From an uncultured Bacteroidales bacterium (lineage in GTDB: Bacteria; Bacteroidota; Bacteroidia; Bacteroidales; UBA932): 64,000 nt of DNA. The translations under genes and the position numbers were made by a program. The notes under the pieces are model-generated. The model saw nothing but the letters and a program-made list of their open reading frames with translations. It was not told the origin of the DNA and did not search any database. How positions within the stretch are numbered: position 1 is the stretch's first letter; every line of letters begins with the position of its first letter. The stretch lies in contig CAJUEK010000001.1 of NCBI GenBank assembly GCA_910585445.1, forward strand, positions 97,360 through 161,359, read 5' to 3'. Shown in pieces: positions 18,620 through 27,512 of the stretch.

Positions 18620-18982
18620 GTCAGATTTTGGCAAATATCCGGCGTCAGGCATCGGCCCCATTTCAATCCATGCCGGAATTCAAATGTCAATTATGTGTAC
18701 TCCGGCACAAACCTTAGCCAAAGTCGAGAGCAGAAACAAAGCTTGCTTTGATTATGCCGAGACCAAGTGTATATATGGCCGTCAGGACAAAGATATGAAA
18801 ACAAACAACATCTCAAACCTTTATGAAACAATATTTTACAAATTTTTAAATAATTGCCGGAAAGTCAATTTTCCGTTGTGTGTCACATCTTGGTTACCCG
18901 TCTATATTGGCAGATGATGTATGTCATGGGACGTACAGACCAGTCATTTATCCGGAATTATTAACCACACAAACAAATCACG
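18620..18982. other. Divergent intergenic region, sigma gene / GH3
   Basis: About 360 bases without a gene. It holds dispersed repeat copy B (18708-18795), a small hairpin (CGGAAA at 18858-18863 with TTTCCG at 18870-18875), and an A/T-rich stretch before the GH3 start. No convincing TAnnTTTG box for GH3 was found on the plus strand. Confidence 0.6.
18708..18795 (-). repeat. Dispersed promoter-bearing repeat, copy B
   Basis: About 80 bases aligning with copy A (27346-27440), including a long shared block around AAAGTCGAGAGCAGAA and GATTATGCCGAGAC and an inner palindrome CAAAGCTTGCTTTG (18737-18750). Read on the minus strand, it puts TTTG (18737-18740) exactly 20 bases from a -7-like TAAGGTTTG (18708-18716, one base longer than consensus), ahead of the sigma gene. 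A second box TATCTTTG lies at 18788-18795. Confidence 0.7.
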
Positions 18983-21043
18983 ATGAAACGTACCATCACA
19001 ATCTCGGCGGCACTTCTTGCTCTCGGAGCCTCTCTTTGCGGCCAGGAAATCACACAGGAACATAAGGAAAGAGCACGCATGCTTGTCAGCCAAATGACTC
19101 TTGAGGAAAAAATAAACTATGTGGGAGGCTATCGGGACGGTTTCCACATAATGCCGGTGGAACGGCTCGGGATTCCGGAAATCAGAATGGCAGACGGCCC
19201 GCAAGGCGTTCGCAACAATACCAAGAGCACATTGTTCGCCTGCGGAGCGGCTGCGGCTGCCACATGGAATCCGGAAACGGTGTATGAGATGGGAACGGCT
19301 CTCGGCCAGGATTCACGGGCACGCGGAGTGCATATTCTTCTCGGTCCCGGACTGAACATATACCGGAGCCCTCTATGCGGAAGGAATTTCGAATATATGG
19401 GTGAAGACCCGTATCTCGCCTCAACCATGGCTGTAAGCTATATAAAAGGTGTACAGTCCCAGGGAGTCATGGCGACGGCCAAGCATTTTGCGCTGAACAA
19501 TCAGGAATATGACCGTCACCATGTAAGTTCGGATGCCGACGAAAGGACCATGCATGAAATTTATTTCCCGGCATTCAAAGCTGCTGTGGAAGAAGCGCAT
19601 GTCGGTTCTGTGATGACGAGCTACAATCTTGTGAACAATGTGCATGCTGCGGAAAATCCATACCTTATAAGGGAAGTCCTGAAGGGGAAATGGGGATTTG
19701 ACGGCTTCGTGATGTCAGACTGGACTTCAACATATACGGCATTGGGATGTGTCAAGGGAGGCCTGGACCTTGAGATGCCGCGTGCATTCCTTATGAACAT
19801 GGATGAAATAAGGCCGCTTATGGAGTCCGGCGCAATAAGCGAAAGGGAAATAGATGAAAAGGTGCAGAACATACTGCAGAGCCTGATTGCATTCGGTTTC
19901 CTTGACAGGGAGCAGAAAGATGCGAGCATCCCGGAAGATAACCCGTATTCAAGGGAAGTAGCATACAGGATGGCATGCGAATCGCCTGTGCTTTTAAAAA
20001 ACAACGGTATCCTGCCTCTTAAGGCCGGAAAGAAAAACAGCATTGCAGTGCTCGGTCCGAATGCGGACAGGATTCCTTGCGGAGGAGGCAGCGGAAAAGT
20101 TGACCCGATATATTCAATTTCACTTGCGGAGGGACTGAAGCAGCTTGGAAAGCAATATCATATATGTCATCTCAGCGCATCTGACGGCCAGGGTTATGAT
20201 TCGGCAGAAAACATTTCCGTTTTGAAGAGCGCAGGAACAGTCATCGTGTCCGTCGGATTTGACACGGAGACGGAAAAAGAAAACAGCGACAGGACATTTT
20301 CGCTTCCGCAGGGGCAGGATGAGCTTATCGAATTTGCGCTTGAGCATAACAAGAATGTCGTGGTAGTAGTTTATGCCGGAGGCAGTTTTGACATGTCGCG
20401 CTGGCATGACAGGGTGTCGGCCATTCTTTTGGGATGGTATCCGGGACAGGAAGGGGGACTGGCGATATCACATATTCTCGCAGGTACGGTGTCTCCGTCC
20501 GGCAGGCTTCCGATATCAATTGAAAGGCATCTTGAGGACAACCCTACAGCCGGAAGCTATTATCCGTCTGAGCCGAAGACCAAGCGCGGGTCAACAAACA
20601 GGTCAGTGACATATTCGGAAGGAGTTTTCATGGGATACCGTGGATATGACAGGACCGGAGTGAAGCCTCTCTATCCGTTCGGGCATGGACTGACATATTC
20701 ACATTTCACATATTCTGGACTTGAAGTGACGCCGTCCGGAGACGGATTCGATGTGTCGTTCACATTATGCAATGACGGGAAACATGACGCGGCAGAAACA
20801 GCGCAAGTATATATCGGGGCAGCCAGTCCTTGTGTCCCGCGTCCCGTAAAGGCACTCAAAGGGTTCAGCAAGACTTTCGTCAAAAAAGGTGAAAGCGCCA
20901 GGGTGACAATACACCTGGACAGGGAGGATTTTGCATACTATGACACCATCATCAAAGATTTCACCGCTGACCCAGGCATATACACAATCATGGTCGGCGC
21001 ATCCGCCAAAGACATCAGGCTTTCTTCTGAAATCAAGTTGTAG
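18983..21043 (+). CDS. GH3 family glycosidase (beta-glucosidase type)
   Basis: Secreted or periplasmic GH3 enzyme of 686 residues with signal peptide 'MKRTITISAALLALGASLCGQ'. The (beta/alpha)8 domain contains 'ADGPQGVRN', 'GPGLNIYRSP.CGRNFEY.GEDP' and 'TAKHFALNNQE', with the nucleophile in 'GFVMSDW' (Asp-246). The alpha/beta sandwich domain follows ('VLLKNNGILPL'), and the C-terminal FnIII-like domain begins near 'YPFGHGLTYS'. The family removes terminal beta-linked glucose and sometimes xylose or mannose; specificity cannot be read here. It is transcribed divergently from the sigma/SusCD operon and lies 1.5 kb from the mannan locus, so it could serve either, for example by trimming glucosyl ends of glucomannan oligomers. 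Confidence 0.92.
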   Translation: MKRTITISAALLALGASLCGQEITQEHKERARMLVSQMTLEEKINYVGGYRDGFHIMPVERLGIPEIRMADGPQGVRNNTKSTLFACGAAAAATWNPETVYEMGTALGQDSRARGVHILLGPGLNIYRSPLCGRNFEYMGEDPYLASTMAVSYIKGVQSQGVMATAKHFALNNQEYDRHHVSSDADERTMHEIYFPAFKAAVEEAHVGSVMTSYNLVNNVHAAENPYLIREVLKGKWGFDGFVMSDWTSTYTALGCVKGGLDLEMPRAFLMNMDEIRPLMESGAISEREIDEKVQNILQSLIAFGFLDREQKDASIPEDNPYSREVAYRMACESPVLLKNNGILPLKAGKKNSIAVLGPNADRIPCGGGSGKVDPIYSISLAEGLKQLGKQYHICHLSASDGQGYDSAENISVLKSAGTVIVSVGFDTETEKENSDRTFSLPQGQDELIEFALEHNKNVVVVVYAGGSFDMSRWHDRVSAILLGWYPGQEGGLAISHILAGTVSPSGRLPISIERHLEDNPTAGSYYPSEPKTKRGSTNRSVTYSEGVFMGYRGYDRTGVKPLYPFGHGLTYSHFTYSGLEVTPSGDGFDVSFTLCNDGKHDAAETAQVYIGAASPCVPRPVKALKGFSKTFVKKGESARVTIHLDREDFAYYDTIIKDFTADPGIYTIMVGASAKDIRLSSEIKL

Positions 21044-21122
21044 GAATCTGCGGCCTGGCTTGTCATATGTCATGATTGGAATACTATTTGCCGGAAATCA
21101 ATCAAATTCACTTTTTTATTGA

Positions 21123-21160
21123 TATTTTTGAAGTTAATCAGGAAATATTTATTTTTGAAG
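21123..21160 (+). promoter_or_regulatory. Two tandem TATTTTTG boxes before the HATPase gene
   Basis: The 11-base string TATTTTTGAAG occurs at 21123-21133 and 21150-21160, and each contains a match to the -7 consensus TAnnTTTG. The downstream copy abuts the ATG at 21162, so the upstream copy is the likelier promoter. The stretch is very A/T-rich, so chance is possible. Confidence 0.4.
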
Positions 21161-21161
21161 T

Positions 21162-22049
21162 ATGATTATAAATGACAACATAAATGTTAAGGATGACCGT
21201 TTGATAAACGGCCTCGTTCCTACTATAAGCATCATGTCCCAAATAGAATATTCTACGGACAAAGATGTTGTCATTGATTTTTCCAATACGAGATTCATTT
21301 CTCCTGTATTTGCATTATCCATGTTGGTGTATGTATCAAATAATGACAGAAATATACGCTTTGCCAACATGAATGATTATATGAAGGCAATTCATCTGGA
21401 TAATGTGATAAAGCCGGACGAAGGAAGGAGAAGCGAGTTTGTTGCCATTATGGAAAGGTATTCCCAAAAGACATACATACCTGTCATCAGTTTTCCTGCA
21501 CAGAAGAACAATGATGATAAAGAAGATATTCTGAGTGTAGTTGAGAACCTTATAATCAGACAACTTAGCATTCAAAGCAATGTTGCAAGCGGTGTGAAGT
21601 ATTTGATAAGCGAGACAATCGACAACATCACCGAACATTCCGAATCTGACAGGGGATTCATTTGTGCGCAAGCATATCAGAAAAAAGGTTATTTGGATTT
21701 ATGTATTGCAGATAGAGGAGTGACACTACTTGGCAGTTATACGAAACTTGATGACAATGAAATAGCCAGTGACCTCGAAGCGATAAAAGCTGCGAACCGT
21801 GGAATATCAAGCAAGAATCTGCCTGATGCCGAAAATCGGGGATATGGAATCTATACATCGAAAAAAATGTTGATAGATGGTCTTGGGGGCCAGTATATGA
21901 TGATGTCAGGCAGTACCGGATATATGAAGAGCCGGAAAATCGACGAGTTCTTCACATTACCTCGAGGTTTGCGGTGGAGCGGAACAATCATCGCTCTAAG
22001 AATACCTTACCAGGCTCCTCTTTTTAATTATATTAACTACATTGAATAG
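21162..22049 (+). CDS. STAS-like domain fused to HATPase (GHKL) domain
   Basis: A 295-residue soluble protein without signal peptide or membrane helix. Residues about 1-85 look like an STAS/MlaB fold ('KDVVIDFSNTRFISPVFALSMLVYV'). Residues about 140-290 look like a GHKL ATPase: an N-box 'LISETIDNITEHS', a G1-like 'DLCIADRGVTLLGSY' and a G2-like 'ENRGYGIYTSKKML'. The G1 glycines are not the textbook DxGxG, so ATP binding should be treated as likely rather than certain. It is followed after 6 bases by a DUF4325 protein. The pair resembles anti-sigma/anti-anti-sigma partner switches. Base composition is visibly more A/T-rich than both flanking glycosidase genes, which suggests recent arrival. 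Confidence 0.65.
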   Translation: MIINDNINVKDDRLINGLVPTISIMSQIEYSTDKDVVIDFSNTRFISPVFALSMLVYVSNNDRNIRFANMNDYMKAIHLDNVIKPDEGRRSEFVAIMERYSQKTYIPVISFPAQKNNDDKEDILSVVENLIIRQLSIQSNVASGVKYLISETIDNITEHSESDRGFICAQAYQKKGYLDLCIADRGVTLLGSYTKLDDNEIASDLEAIKAANRGISSKNLPDAENRGYGIYTSKKMLIDGLGGQYMMMSGSTGYMKSRKIDEFFTLPRGLRWSGTIIALRIPYQAPLFNYINYIE

Positions 22050-22055
22050 ACAATT

Positions 22056-22412
22056 ATGACAACAATTGATATTACACGTATTTTATCACAAGATCTGAAA
22101 TCAAGGTCACGTGCCAATGATTTGCTGCTGTTCATTAAAAACAGCAATGAGTCTGAGGTTACAATTGATTTCCGGAATGTAATGTTCGCTACAAGGAGTT
22201 TTATTGATGAGTTTTATAACCTGTTTATAAAAGACACGGCAGAACTTCCTTGTAAAGTGAGCATAACAAATGTACCGGAAGACATTCAAGCTATGCTGGA
22301 CTCCGTAAGCAAGACTCAAACAAAGGTAAAGACAATCCCGCCGACATCTGAAGTTGTAAATTTCACCACAGTTGATGAAATGCTGAGATACTTGAAAACA
22401 GTGGCTTTTTAG
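22056..22412 (+). CDS. DUF4325 STAS-like protein
   Basis: A 118-residue protein whose core 'EVTIDFRNVMFATRSFIDEFYNLF' matches the DUF4325 STAS-like pattern of an acidic strand 'DF..V.F...SF.DE'. It has no signal peptide. In other genomes DUF4325 genes often follow an ATPase of the HATPase type, as here, where the gap is only 6 bases. The likely role is a switch partner of the upstream ATPase; the output of the switch is unknown, and no sigma factor or protease is encoded beside it. Confidence 0.6.
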   Translation: MTTIDITRILSQDLKSRSRANDLLLFIKNSNESEVTIDFRNVMFATRSFIDEFYNLFIKDTAELPCKVSITNVPEDIQAMLDSVSKTQTKVKTIPPTSEVVNFTTVDEMLRYLKTVAF

Positions 22413-22452
22413 GAATTGGAATCAATTCCATTCTAACAATATAGGAATAATT

Positions 22453-22500
22453 ACTCGTGCCAGGTGCTCCGAATTGTCGGGCATCTGGCACGAGTGTTTT
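22453..22500 (+). terminator. Hairpin repeat family P, copy P2, with T-tail
   Basis: A long near-perfect hairpin: arm 22453-22472, loop ATTG, arm 22477-22495, with one bulged T and one G-T pair, followed by GTTTTT. It sits between the convergent ends of the DUF4325 and GH36 genes and should terminate the plus-strand transcript. It is a clear relative of P1 (8319-8361), where the same loop and arm sequence occur. Confidence 0.75.
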
Positions 22501-22506
22501 TATTGA

Positions 22507-24702
22507 TTATTCGGCTGTGAGGTAGAGGACACGGCTGGACCAGTCGTTCTGTTTGTGGTAATCTACCGTGTGGCCGTATGGAATCTCAAGGCCGGAATCC
22601 ATCAGGAATTTGCCGCTGAACACCTTGCCCTCGTATGGCAGGGGAACGTTGTCGATGCGGTTCAGTTCATGGACACGGTAGAGTTTGTCCGGGTCGAGTC
22701 CCGCCATTCTTACGCGAGGGAAATGCTGGTCGCAGAATGTCTCCAGTTTCCACCAGTAGAACACGGCCTTGTCCTTTTCCGGCGAACAATACATCATCGA
22801 AGCCATGTCAAGACCGTCATATGGAGACACGAGCCTGTAGATGTCACCCAACTGCACCACGGGACGTATTTCCTTATATTCACGGATGGCATTGCGACAA
22901 TGCTCAATTTCATCCGGAGTCATGTTCTTTGGCTGAATTTCCATGCCGAGACGGCCGCTCATGGCCACGTCAATGCGGAATTTGATAGGAATAGTCCTGA
23001 ATGTCTGGTGATTGGGAGCCGCGCTTATGTGAGAGGCCATCGCTATAGCCGGGAAGAAATAGGATGTTCCCCACTGCATGTAAATCCTCTGCAGGGCATC
23101 CGTATTGTCACTGACCCAAAACTCATCAAACCAAGGCATTACGCCATAATTGGCCCTTCCGCCACCGCTTGCGCAGGCCTGAATTGTAACATCCGGATAT
23201 TTAGCACGGATACGGTCACACACTTTAGCGAAGCCGCGGTGATATTCGATATACATATGGCTCTGCCTGTCTTTAGGAAGATACTGCGAGCCATGGTTCA
23301 TTATCGCCATATTGGCGTCCCACTTGATATAGTCTATCTCCGGATTTTCCGTCATGATGTCATCCACAATCTTGAACACGAAATCCTGTACGGCAGGATT
23401 GCCCAAATCAAGCACTACCTGTGTACCTCCACGCCCGAGGACAGGCTCACGCTGCGGGGCCTTAATGACCCAGTCGGGATGTTTTTCATAAAGTTCGCTG
23501 ACGGTATTGGACATCTCCGGCTCTATCCAGATGCCGAATTTGATGCCATGCTTCTTGGCGCACTCAACAAGCCCGGGAACACCGGCCGGAAGCTTCTTCG
23601 GGTCCACCTGCCAGTCTCCGAGTGCACAATTGTCCGTTATGCGCGGATACTTCACGCCGAACCATCCGTCGTCCATGACGAACAATTCACCGCCCATTGA
23701 AGCGATGTCCGACATCATCTGGTCCATCCCGGCTTCGTTTATGTCAAAATAAACTCCCTCCCAGCTGTTGAGAAGAATCTTGCGCAGACGGTCGCCATGA
23801 GCCATCTTGTGGCTGCGTGCCCATTTGTGGAAATTGCGGCTTGCCCCGCTCAGTCCCTCATCCGACCATGTAAGCGCAAGCTCCGGTGTCCTGAAGACCT
23901 CTTTCGGAGCAAGCGTATATGATGAATTGTCCGGATTGATTCCGGCAAAGAACTGATGCCAATCCGTATCTCCGGTATCTATGCGAAGCTCATAATTGCC
24001 GCTGTAGCACAGGGCAGCCCCTATCACGCGTCCGGTGTTCTCCTGAGGCTTCCCGTCAAGTGAAAACATCACCTCTGCATGAGAAGTATGTGAGTTGCGC
24101 ACTCCGTCCTTATTCTTTATCAGCTTTACGCCAGCATTCAACGGCTCCTGCACAAGCCTGCCTTCGTTGGCCCATGTTCCGGTGAGATGGCTCAGCCACA
24201 CTTCACCGCGGCGCACAGGAAGGAATCCCGAATCAAAACGCGTGAGCGTCACAGGCTTTTTCTCAAGATTCTCAATCTCCGTCCATGTCTCAATCATATC
24301 GACATCCTGATATGCACGCCAGCATATGGTGACATAGAACGGATATACGGTATCTTTCAGACGCACTCTCGTAATTTGCGCTCCGTTTTCAATTGACTGC
24401 GACACCGTTTCCACAAGCAGCTCAGTAGCAAGGCTTCCGTCCGAATGAGTAACCCCGAGCGCAGCCTCCGAAGGACACTGCATGCCGTATGCAGGGTAAG
24501 CATTGCAGCCGCAAGTCCCGGCAGCCGAGACTGACAGAAGGTCCGCGTCCGCAAGCCTTGCTCCGAAATATATGACTTTCAGTTCTTTTCCTGCCTGGGC
24601 ATCAAGCAGAAGTTCCGTGCCAGGTGATGTGACCCGCACCTGCGCCGCCATGGCCAAAGACAAGAATGCCGCAGCAGCAATAAGAAATATTCTTTTATGC
24701 AT
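22507..24702 (-). CDS. GH36 alpha-galactosidase
   Basis: Removes alpha-1,6-galactosyl side groups from galactomannan or its oligomers. The 731-residue protein has signal peptide 'MHKRIFLIAAAAFLSLAMAAQ', so it acts in the periplasm. The N-terminal beta-sandwich is followed by the (beta/alpha)8 barrel with 'LLNSWEGVYFDI', 'VMDDGWFG', the nucleophile in 'DYIKWDAN' (Asp-462), 'QACASGGGR' and the acid/base in 'FWVSDNTDA' (Asp-532). All are in GH36 order and spacing. It is the last gene of the symporter/GH5_2/GH36 unit, 28 bases after GH5_2. Confidence 0.94.
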   Translation of the reverse strand: MHKRIFLIAAAAFLSLAMAAQVRVTSPGTELLLDAQAGKELKVIYFGARLADADLLSVSAAGTCGCNAYPAYGMQCPSEAALGVTHSDGSLATELLVETVSQSIENGAQITRVRLKDTVYPFYVTICWRAYQDVDMIETWTEIENLEKKPVTLTRFDSGFLPVRRGEVWLSHLTGTWANEGRLVQEPLNAGVKLIKNKDGVRNSHTSHAEVMFSLDGKPQENTGRVIGAALCYSGNYELRIDTGDTDWHQFFAGINPDNSSYTLAPKEVFRTPELALTWSDEGLSGASRNFHKWARSHKMAHGDRLRKILLNSWEGVYFDINEAGMDQMMSDIASMGGELFVMDDGWFGVKYPRITDNCALGDWQVDPKKLPAGVPGLVECAKKHGIKFGIWIEPEMSNTVSELYEKHPDWVIKAPQREPVLGRGGTQVVLDLGNPAVQDFVFKIVDDIMTENPEIDYIKWDANMAIMNHGSQYLPKDRQSHMYIEYHRGFAKVCDRIRAKYPDVTIQACASGGGRANYGVMPWFDEFWVSDNTDALQRIYMQWGTSYFFPAIAMASHISAAPNHQTFRTIPIKFRIDVAMSGRLGMEIQPKNMTPDEIEHCRNAIREYKEIRPVVQLGDIYRLVSPYDGLDMASMMYCSPEKDKAVFYWWKLETFCDQHFPRVRMAGLDPDKLYRVHELNRIDNVPLPYEGKVFSGKFLMDSGLEIPYGHTVDYHKQNDWSSRVLYLTAE

Positions 24703-24730
24703 AATTATATTGTTTTTAATTCAAGCAGTC

Positions 24731-25735
24731 TTAATTTCCGGCAAGTGTCTCTTTTACAAGCATGCCCCAAGGCTTAATGTCGCTTTCCGGCCACGAGCCT
24801 TCCGATGATGCAGAAGGAAGCAGCATAGAACATGTCTCATCCTTGTCAGAGAGGGACCACATAAGGAAACTGATATTCCTTCCGGCCATCCAGCCGGTCC
24901 ATTCACCGAATGACTCCGCATCCAGGGGGCCGTTTCCGTCTGCATTCATGCCTCCGCATTCGGTGACGAACAGAGGCAGGCCTTTTCCAAGGGCGTAATC
25001 CGCCTTGTCACGAAGCCATCCCTTGTGTGTACCTGCATAAAAATGAAGCGAATACATTATGTTTCCGTATCCTTCTATAGGATCGTCAGCGGCGGCATCC
25101 ACATTCTGTGACCAGCGTGGAGTTCCGACTATTATGACCGCCTCAGGCTCTATGGCCCGGATTGCGGCTATTACAGTTTCTGAATAGGCCTTCACTTCCG
25201 GCCATGTGTAGTCGGTCTTGGTCTCATAGTCCTTGTATGCCGGCTCGTTCCATATCTCATAAATCACATTCGGGACTCCCCTGTATTTGGACGCCATGTA
25301 TGTGAAGAACTCAACGGCCTCTTCCGTATGAAGCTGGTGGGCATGCCAATCTACAAGAACATACACGCCGTTCTCAATTGCCGCATCCACGATGGTTTCA
25401 GCGCATTCTTTTCCGAAATCAGGGTCATCAAGATAGCATGCGGCCTGGGCTTCAGAGGCACGAAGCTCGACTCCTACAGCAGCTCGGACCGCTTCCGCTC
25501 CCCATTCGTCCACGATATGGGCCACCGCCTCGCTGTTATAGAACCTTGGCCATAGCACATTCCAGCCGAAGCTGACTCCCTTCAGGACGACCGTGTCGCC
25601 CGATTCATTGACAAGGGCCGTTCCCTCGACCCGCAAATGCTGCACCTCCCCTTTTTCAGTTCCGCATGACACGCAAGAAAGTACGCAGCAAACGCCCAGC
25701 AGAAAAGTGCCGAGCAATAAAGATTTGGTTTTCAT
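24731..25735 (-). CDS. GH5 (subfamily 2-like) endoglycanase lipoprotein
   Basis: A 334-residue lipoprotein (Cys-rich signal, lipobox ending at Cys-21 or Cys-24). GH5 motifs are 'LKGVSFGWNV' near 51, 'VLVDWHAH' near 126, acid/base Glu-164 in 'YEIWNEP', 'SLHFYAGTHK', and nucleophile Glu-259 in 'FVTECG'. The 'NVIYEIWNEP' and 'DWH' pattern resembles GH5_2 cellulases rather than GH5_7 mannanases, so it may cut beta-1,4-glucosyl linkages in glucomannan. It lies between the symporter and the alpha-galactosidase in the same orientation. Confidence 0.88.
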   Translation of the reverse strand: MKTKSLLLGTFLLGVCCVLSCVSCGTEKGEVQHLRVEGTALVNESGDTVVLKGVSFGWNVLWPRFYNSEAVAHIVDEWGAEAVRAAVGVELRASEAQAACYLDDPDFGKECAETIVDAAIENGVYVLVDWHAHQLHTEEAVEFFTYMASKYRGVPNVIYEIWNEPAYKDYETKTDYTWPEVKAYSETVIAAIRAIEPEAVIIVGTPRWSQNVDAAADDPIEGYGNIMYSLHFYAGTHKGWLRDKADYALGKGLPLFVTECGGMNADGNGPLDAESFGEWTGWMAGRNISFLMWSLSDKDETCSMLLPSASSEGSWPESDIKPWGMLVKETLAGN

Positions 25736-25868
25736 AGTTTTATTGTTTTGGCGGCTATGCCTTCACAATGTAAGACAGGGCCGGAGTTGTTCAGGTGGAA
25801 GTTTTCAAAATCCGGCCGGACTCTCCTTACGGTCATTTCGGGAGAATCCGACCGGTATAAGGTTGCCG
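25736..25868 (-). other. Intercistronic hairpins, symporter / GH5_2
   Basis: This 133-base gap in an otherwise tight unit has overlapping inverted repeats around GGCCGGA (25780s) and CCGGCCGGACTCTCC (25812-25826), and a second pairing CGGACTCTCC / GGGAGAATCCG. There is no T-run. It may be a processing or attenuation structure that sets the ratio between transporter and enzymes. Confidence 0.35.
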
Positions 25869-27296
25869 TTACTTAAGGCGGCAGGAATCAAGCTCGACCT
25901 GGATTTCTTTCATGCGCTTTGTGGTAAGCGGATAGAAGAACAGGAAGAGCAGGGACATGGCGGCAACGGCAGCAGGAACAAAGCTCATGAGGGCGCGCAC
26001 CCATACAAGAGCCGTCTCAGTCTGCACCGCACCGGCTTCCGTGCTGTAGCCCACAGCTGCAAGGATAGCTGTAACAGCCGAACCTCCGATTGCGCCTCCG
26101 AATTTCTGGGCCATAGAGGAAGACGAGAAAATCAGACCAGTGGAAGCCGTCTTGAATTTCAGCTCGGCAAAGTCAGCGATATCTGCATACATGCTCCATA
26201 CAAGCGGGGAAACCACTCCGGTAAGCACGGAAATCACAACCTGCAGAAGCATCATGACCCAATATCCGCCAGTTGTGAGAGGAACGAAGAAAAACAGGCA
26301 GCTCAGCACGATGAGAAGCACAAGGCAGCCCATGAAAGTGCTCTTCTTGCCTATTTTGCGGGTAATCATAGGGGTCATTGCGACTCCGGCCATATTCGCG
26401 ACCTCTCCCACGGCAAAGAAGATTCCTGCATAGAAGAGGAACTCCGTCGAGAAAATCTTAAGCTGCGCACCGTCACCGATTACACTTGCAAAGAAGAAAG
26501 GTCCGGCAGTATATCTGGCCGCATTGAACAAATTGAAGAAAAGCACTCCTCCCAGAAGTATCCACCAAGGGGCATTCTTGAAAAGGGAGCCGAGGTCTGA
26601 GGCAACGGATGTCTCCTTCTTCTCACTTTTCACCGTCTCCTTTGTCAATGCGAACGTCATGAAGAAAAGCACGGCGCAACATGCCGCAACTACAATCATA
26701 GCATACTGCCATGACACCGGGTCATTCACACCTGCCTCTATTCCGCGCATGCTGTTGAAAGCCTTGCAAAGAGGCTCCCATCCGGCAAGGACTATGAAGC
26801 TGCCGGCATAGGCGAAGAACATGCGGAAAGATGAGAACACTGTCTTTTCGTCAGAGTCAGAAGTCATCACGCCAAGCATAGCCCCGTAAGGCACATTGAT
26901 GGCCGTATAGACTGTCATCATGAGTATATAAGTGACATATGCCCAAATGCGCTTTCCGGCATAGCCAATGTCAGGTGTAGTGAACAGAAGCACTCCGACA
27001 ACCGCGAAAGGTATGGCTATCCAAAGCAGGTAAGGCCTGTATTTGCCCCATTTGGTTGAAGTACGGTCGGCAATCACACCCATCATCGGGTCAGAAACCG
27101 CGTCCCAGATACGGGTCACAAGCATGAGGAATGTGGCGTCAACAAGGCTGAGGCCGAATATCGTAGAATAGAAAAACGGCAGATATGCCGTAAAAATCTT
27201 CCAGAACATCGAAGATGACATGTCTCCGAGTCCGTAACCGATTTTGTTCACCAGCGGGGCCTTGGCAGGCTGCCCGGCAGAAATGATTTCAGACAT
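25869..27296 (-). CDS. GPH-family (MelB-like) sugar:cation symporter
   Basis: Inner-membrane importer of about 475 residues with twelve likely membrane helices. Family marks are 'KIGYGLGDMSSSMFW' at the N-terminus, 'LPFFYSTIFGL', 'RIWDAVSDPMMGVIADRT..KWGKYRPYLLW' (the MelB cation-site region) and 'YTAINVPYGAMLGVMT'. It probably carries mannobiose or similar oligomers released by the GH26 and GH5 enzymes to the cytoplasmic epimerase and GH130. It is the first gene of its unit, and its promoter lies inside dispersed repeat copy A. Confidence 0.92.
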   Translation of the reverse strand: MSEIISAGQPAKAPLVNKIGYGLGDMSSSMFWKIFTAYLPFFYSTIFGLSLVDATFLMLVTRIWDAVSDPMMGVIADRTSTKWGKYRPYLLWIAIPFAVVGVLLFTTPDIGYAGKRIWAYVTYILMMTVYTAINVPYGAMLGVMTSDSDEKTVFSSFRMFFAYAGSFIVLAGWEPLCKAFNSMRGIEAGVNDPVSWQYAMIVVAACCAVLFFMTFALTKETVKSEKKETSVASDLGSLFKNAPWWILLGGVLFFNLFNAARYTAGPFFFASVIGDGAQLKIFSTEFLFYAGIFFAVGEVANMAGVAMTPMITRKIGKKSTFMGCLVLLIVLSCLFFFVPLTTGGYWVMMLLQVVISVLTGVVSPLVWSMYADIADFAELKFKTASTGLIFSSSSMAQKFGGAIGGSAVTAILAAVGYSTEAGAVQTETALVWVRALMSFVPAAVAAMSLLFLFFYPLTTKRMKEIQVELDSCRLK

Positions 27297-27345
27297 TGTC
27301 TATGTGGTTATGTTAATGTTTGCCGCACCATTGCGCAAATCTTTG

Positions 27346-27440
27346 CAAATATAGCAAAAGTCGAGAGCAGAAGCAAAGTTTACTTTGATTATGCCGAGAC
27401 GCACGCGTATATATGAGCGTCAGCTCAAATATAATGATTC
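27346..27440 (-). promoter_or_regulatory. Symporter promoter inside dispersed repeat, copy A
   Basis: On the minus strand TTTG (27374-27377) is exactly 20 bases from TATATTTG (27346-27353), a full match to the Bacteroidota promoter, 50 bases before the symporter ATG. The whole 80-base block is shared with copy B (18708-18795), including an inner palindrome CAAAGTAAACTTTG (27374-27387) that overlaps the -33 box. A second TATATTTG ends the block near 27433-27440. A copy lacking the middle lies at 50633-50680. Confidence 0.75.
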
Positions 27441-27512
27441 TTGATTGTTGTTCCTATCATCAGTCACATAAATCCGAATCTGTAGAATCAAACAATTCTG
27501 AAGATTCAAAAC

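Noticed and set aside
22555..23700. 381-codon open frame on the plus strand opposite the GH36 gene
   Set aside because: It is antisense to an intact alpha-galactosidase with all catalytic motifs; the translation has no domain features and reflects codon bias of the real gene.
25593..26600. 335-codon open frame on the plus strand opposite the symporter
   Set aside because: Very His/Arg/Ser-rich translation with no hydrophobic core, antisense to a twelve-helix transporter.
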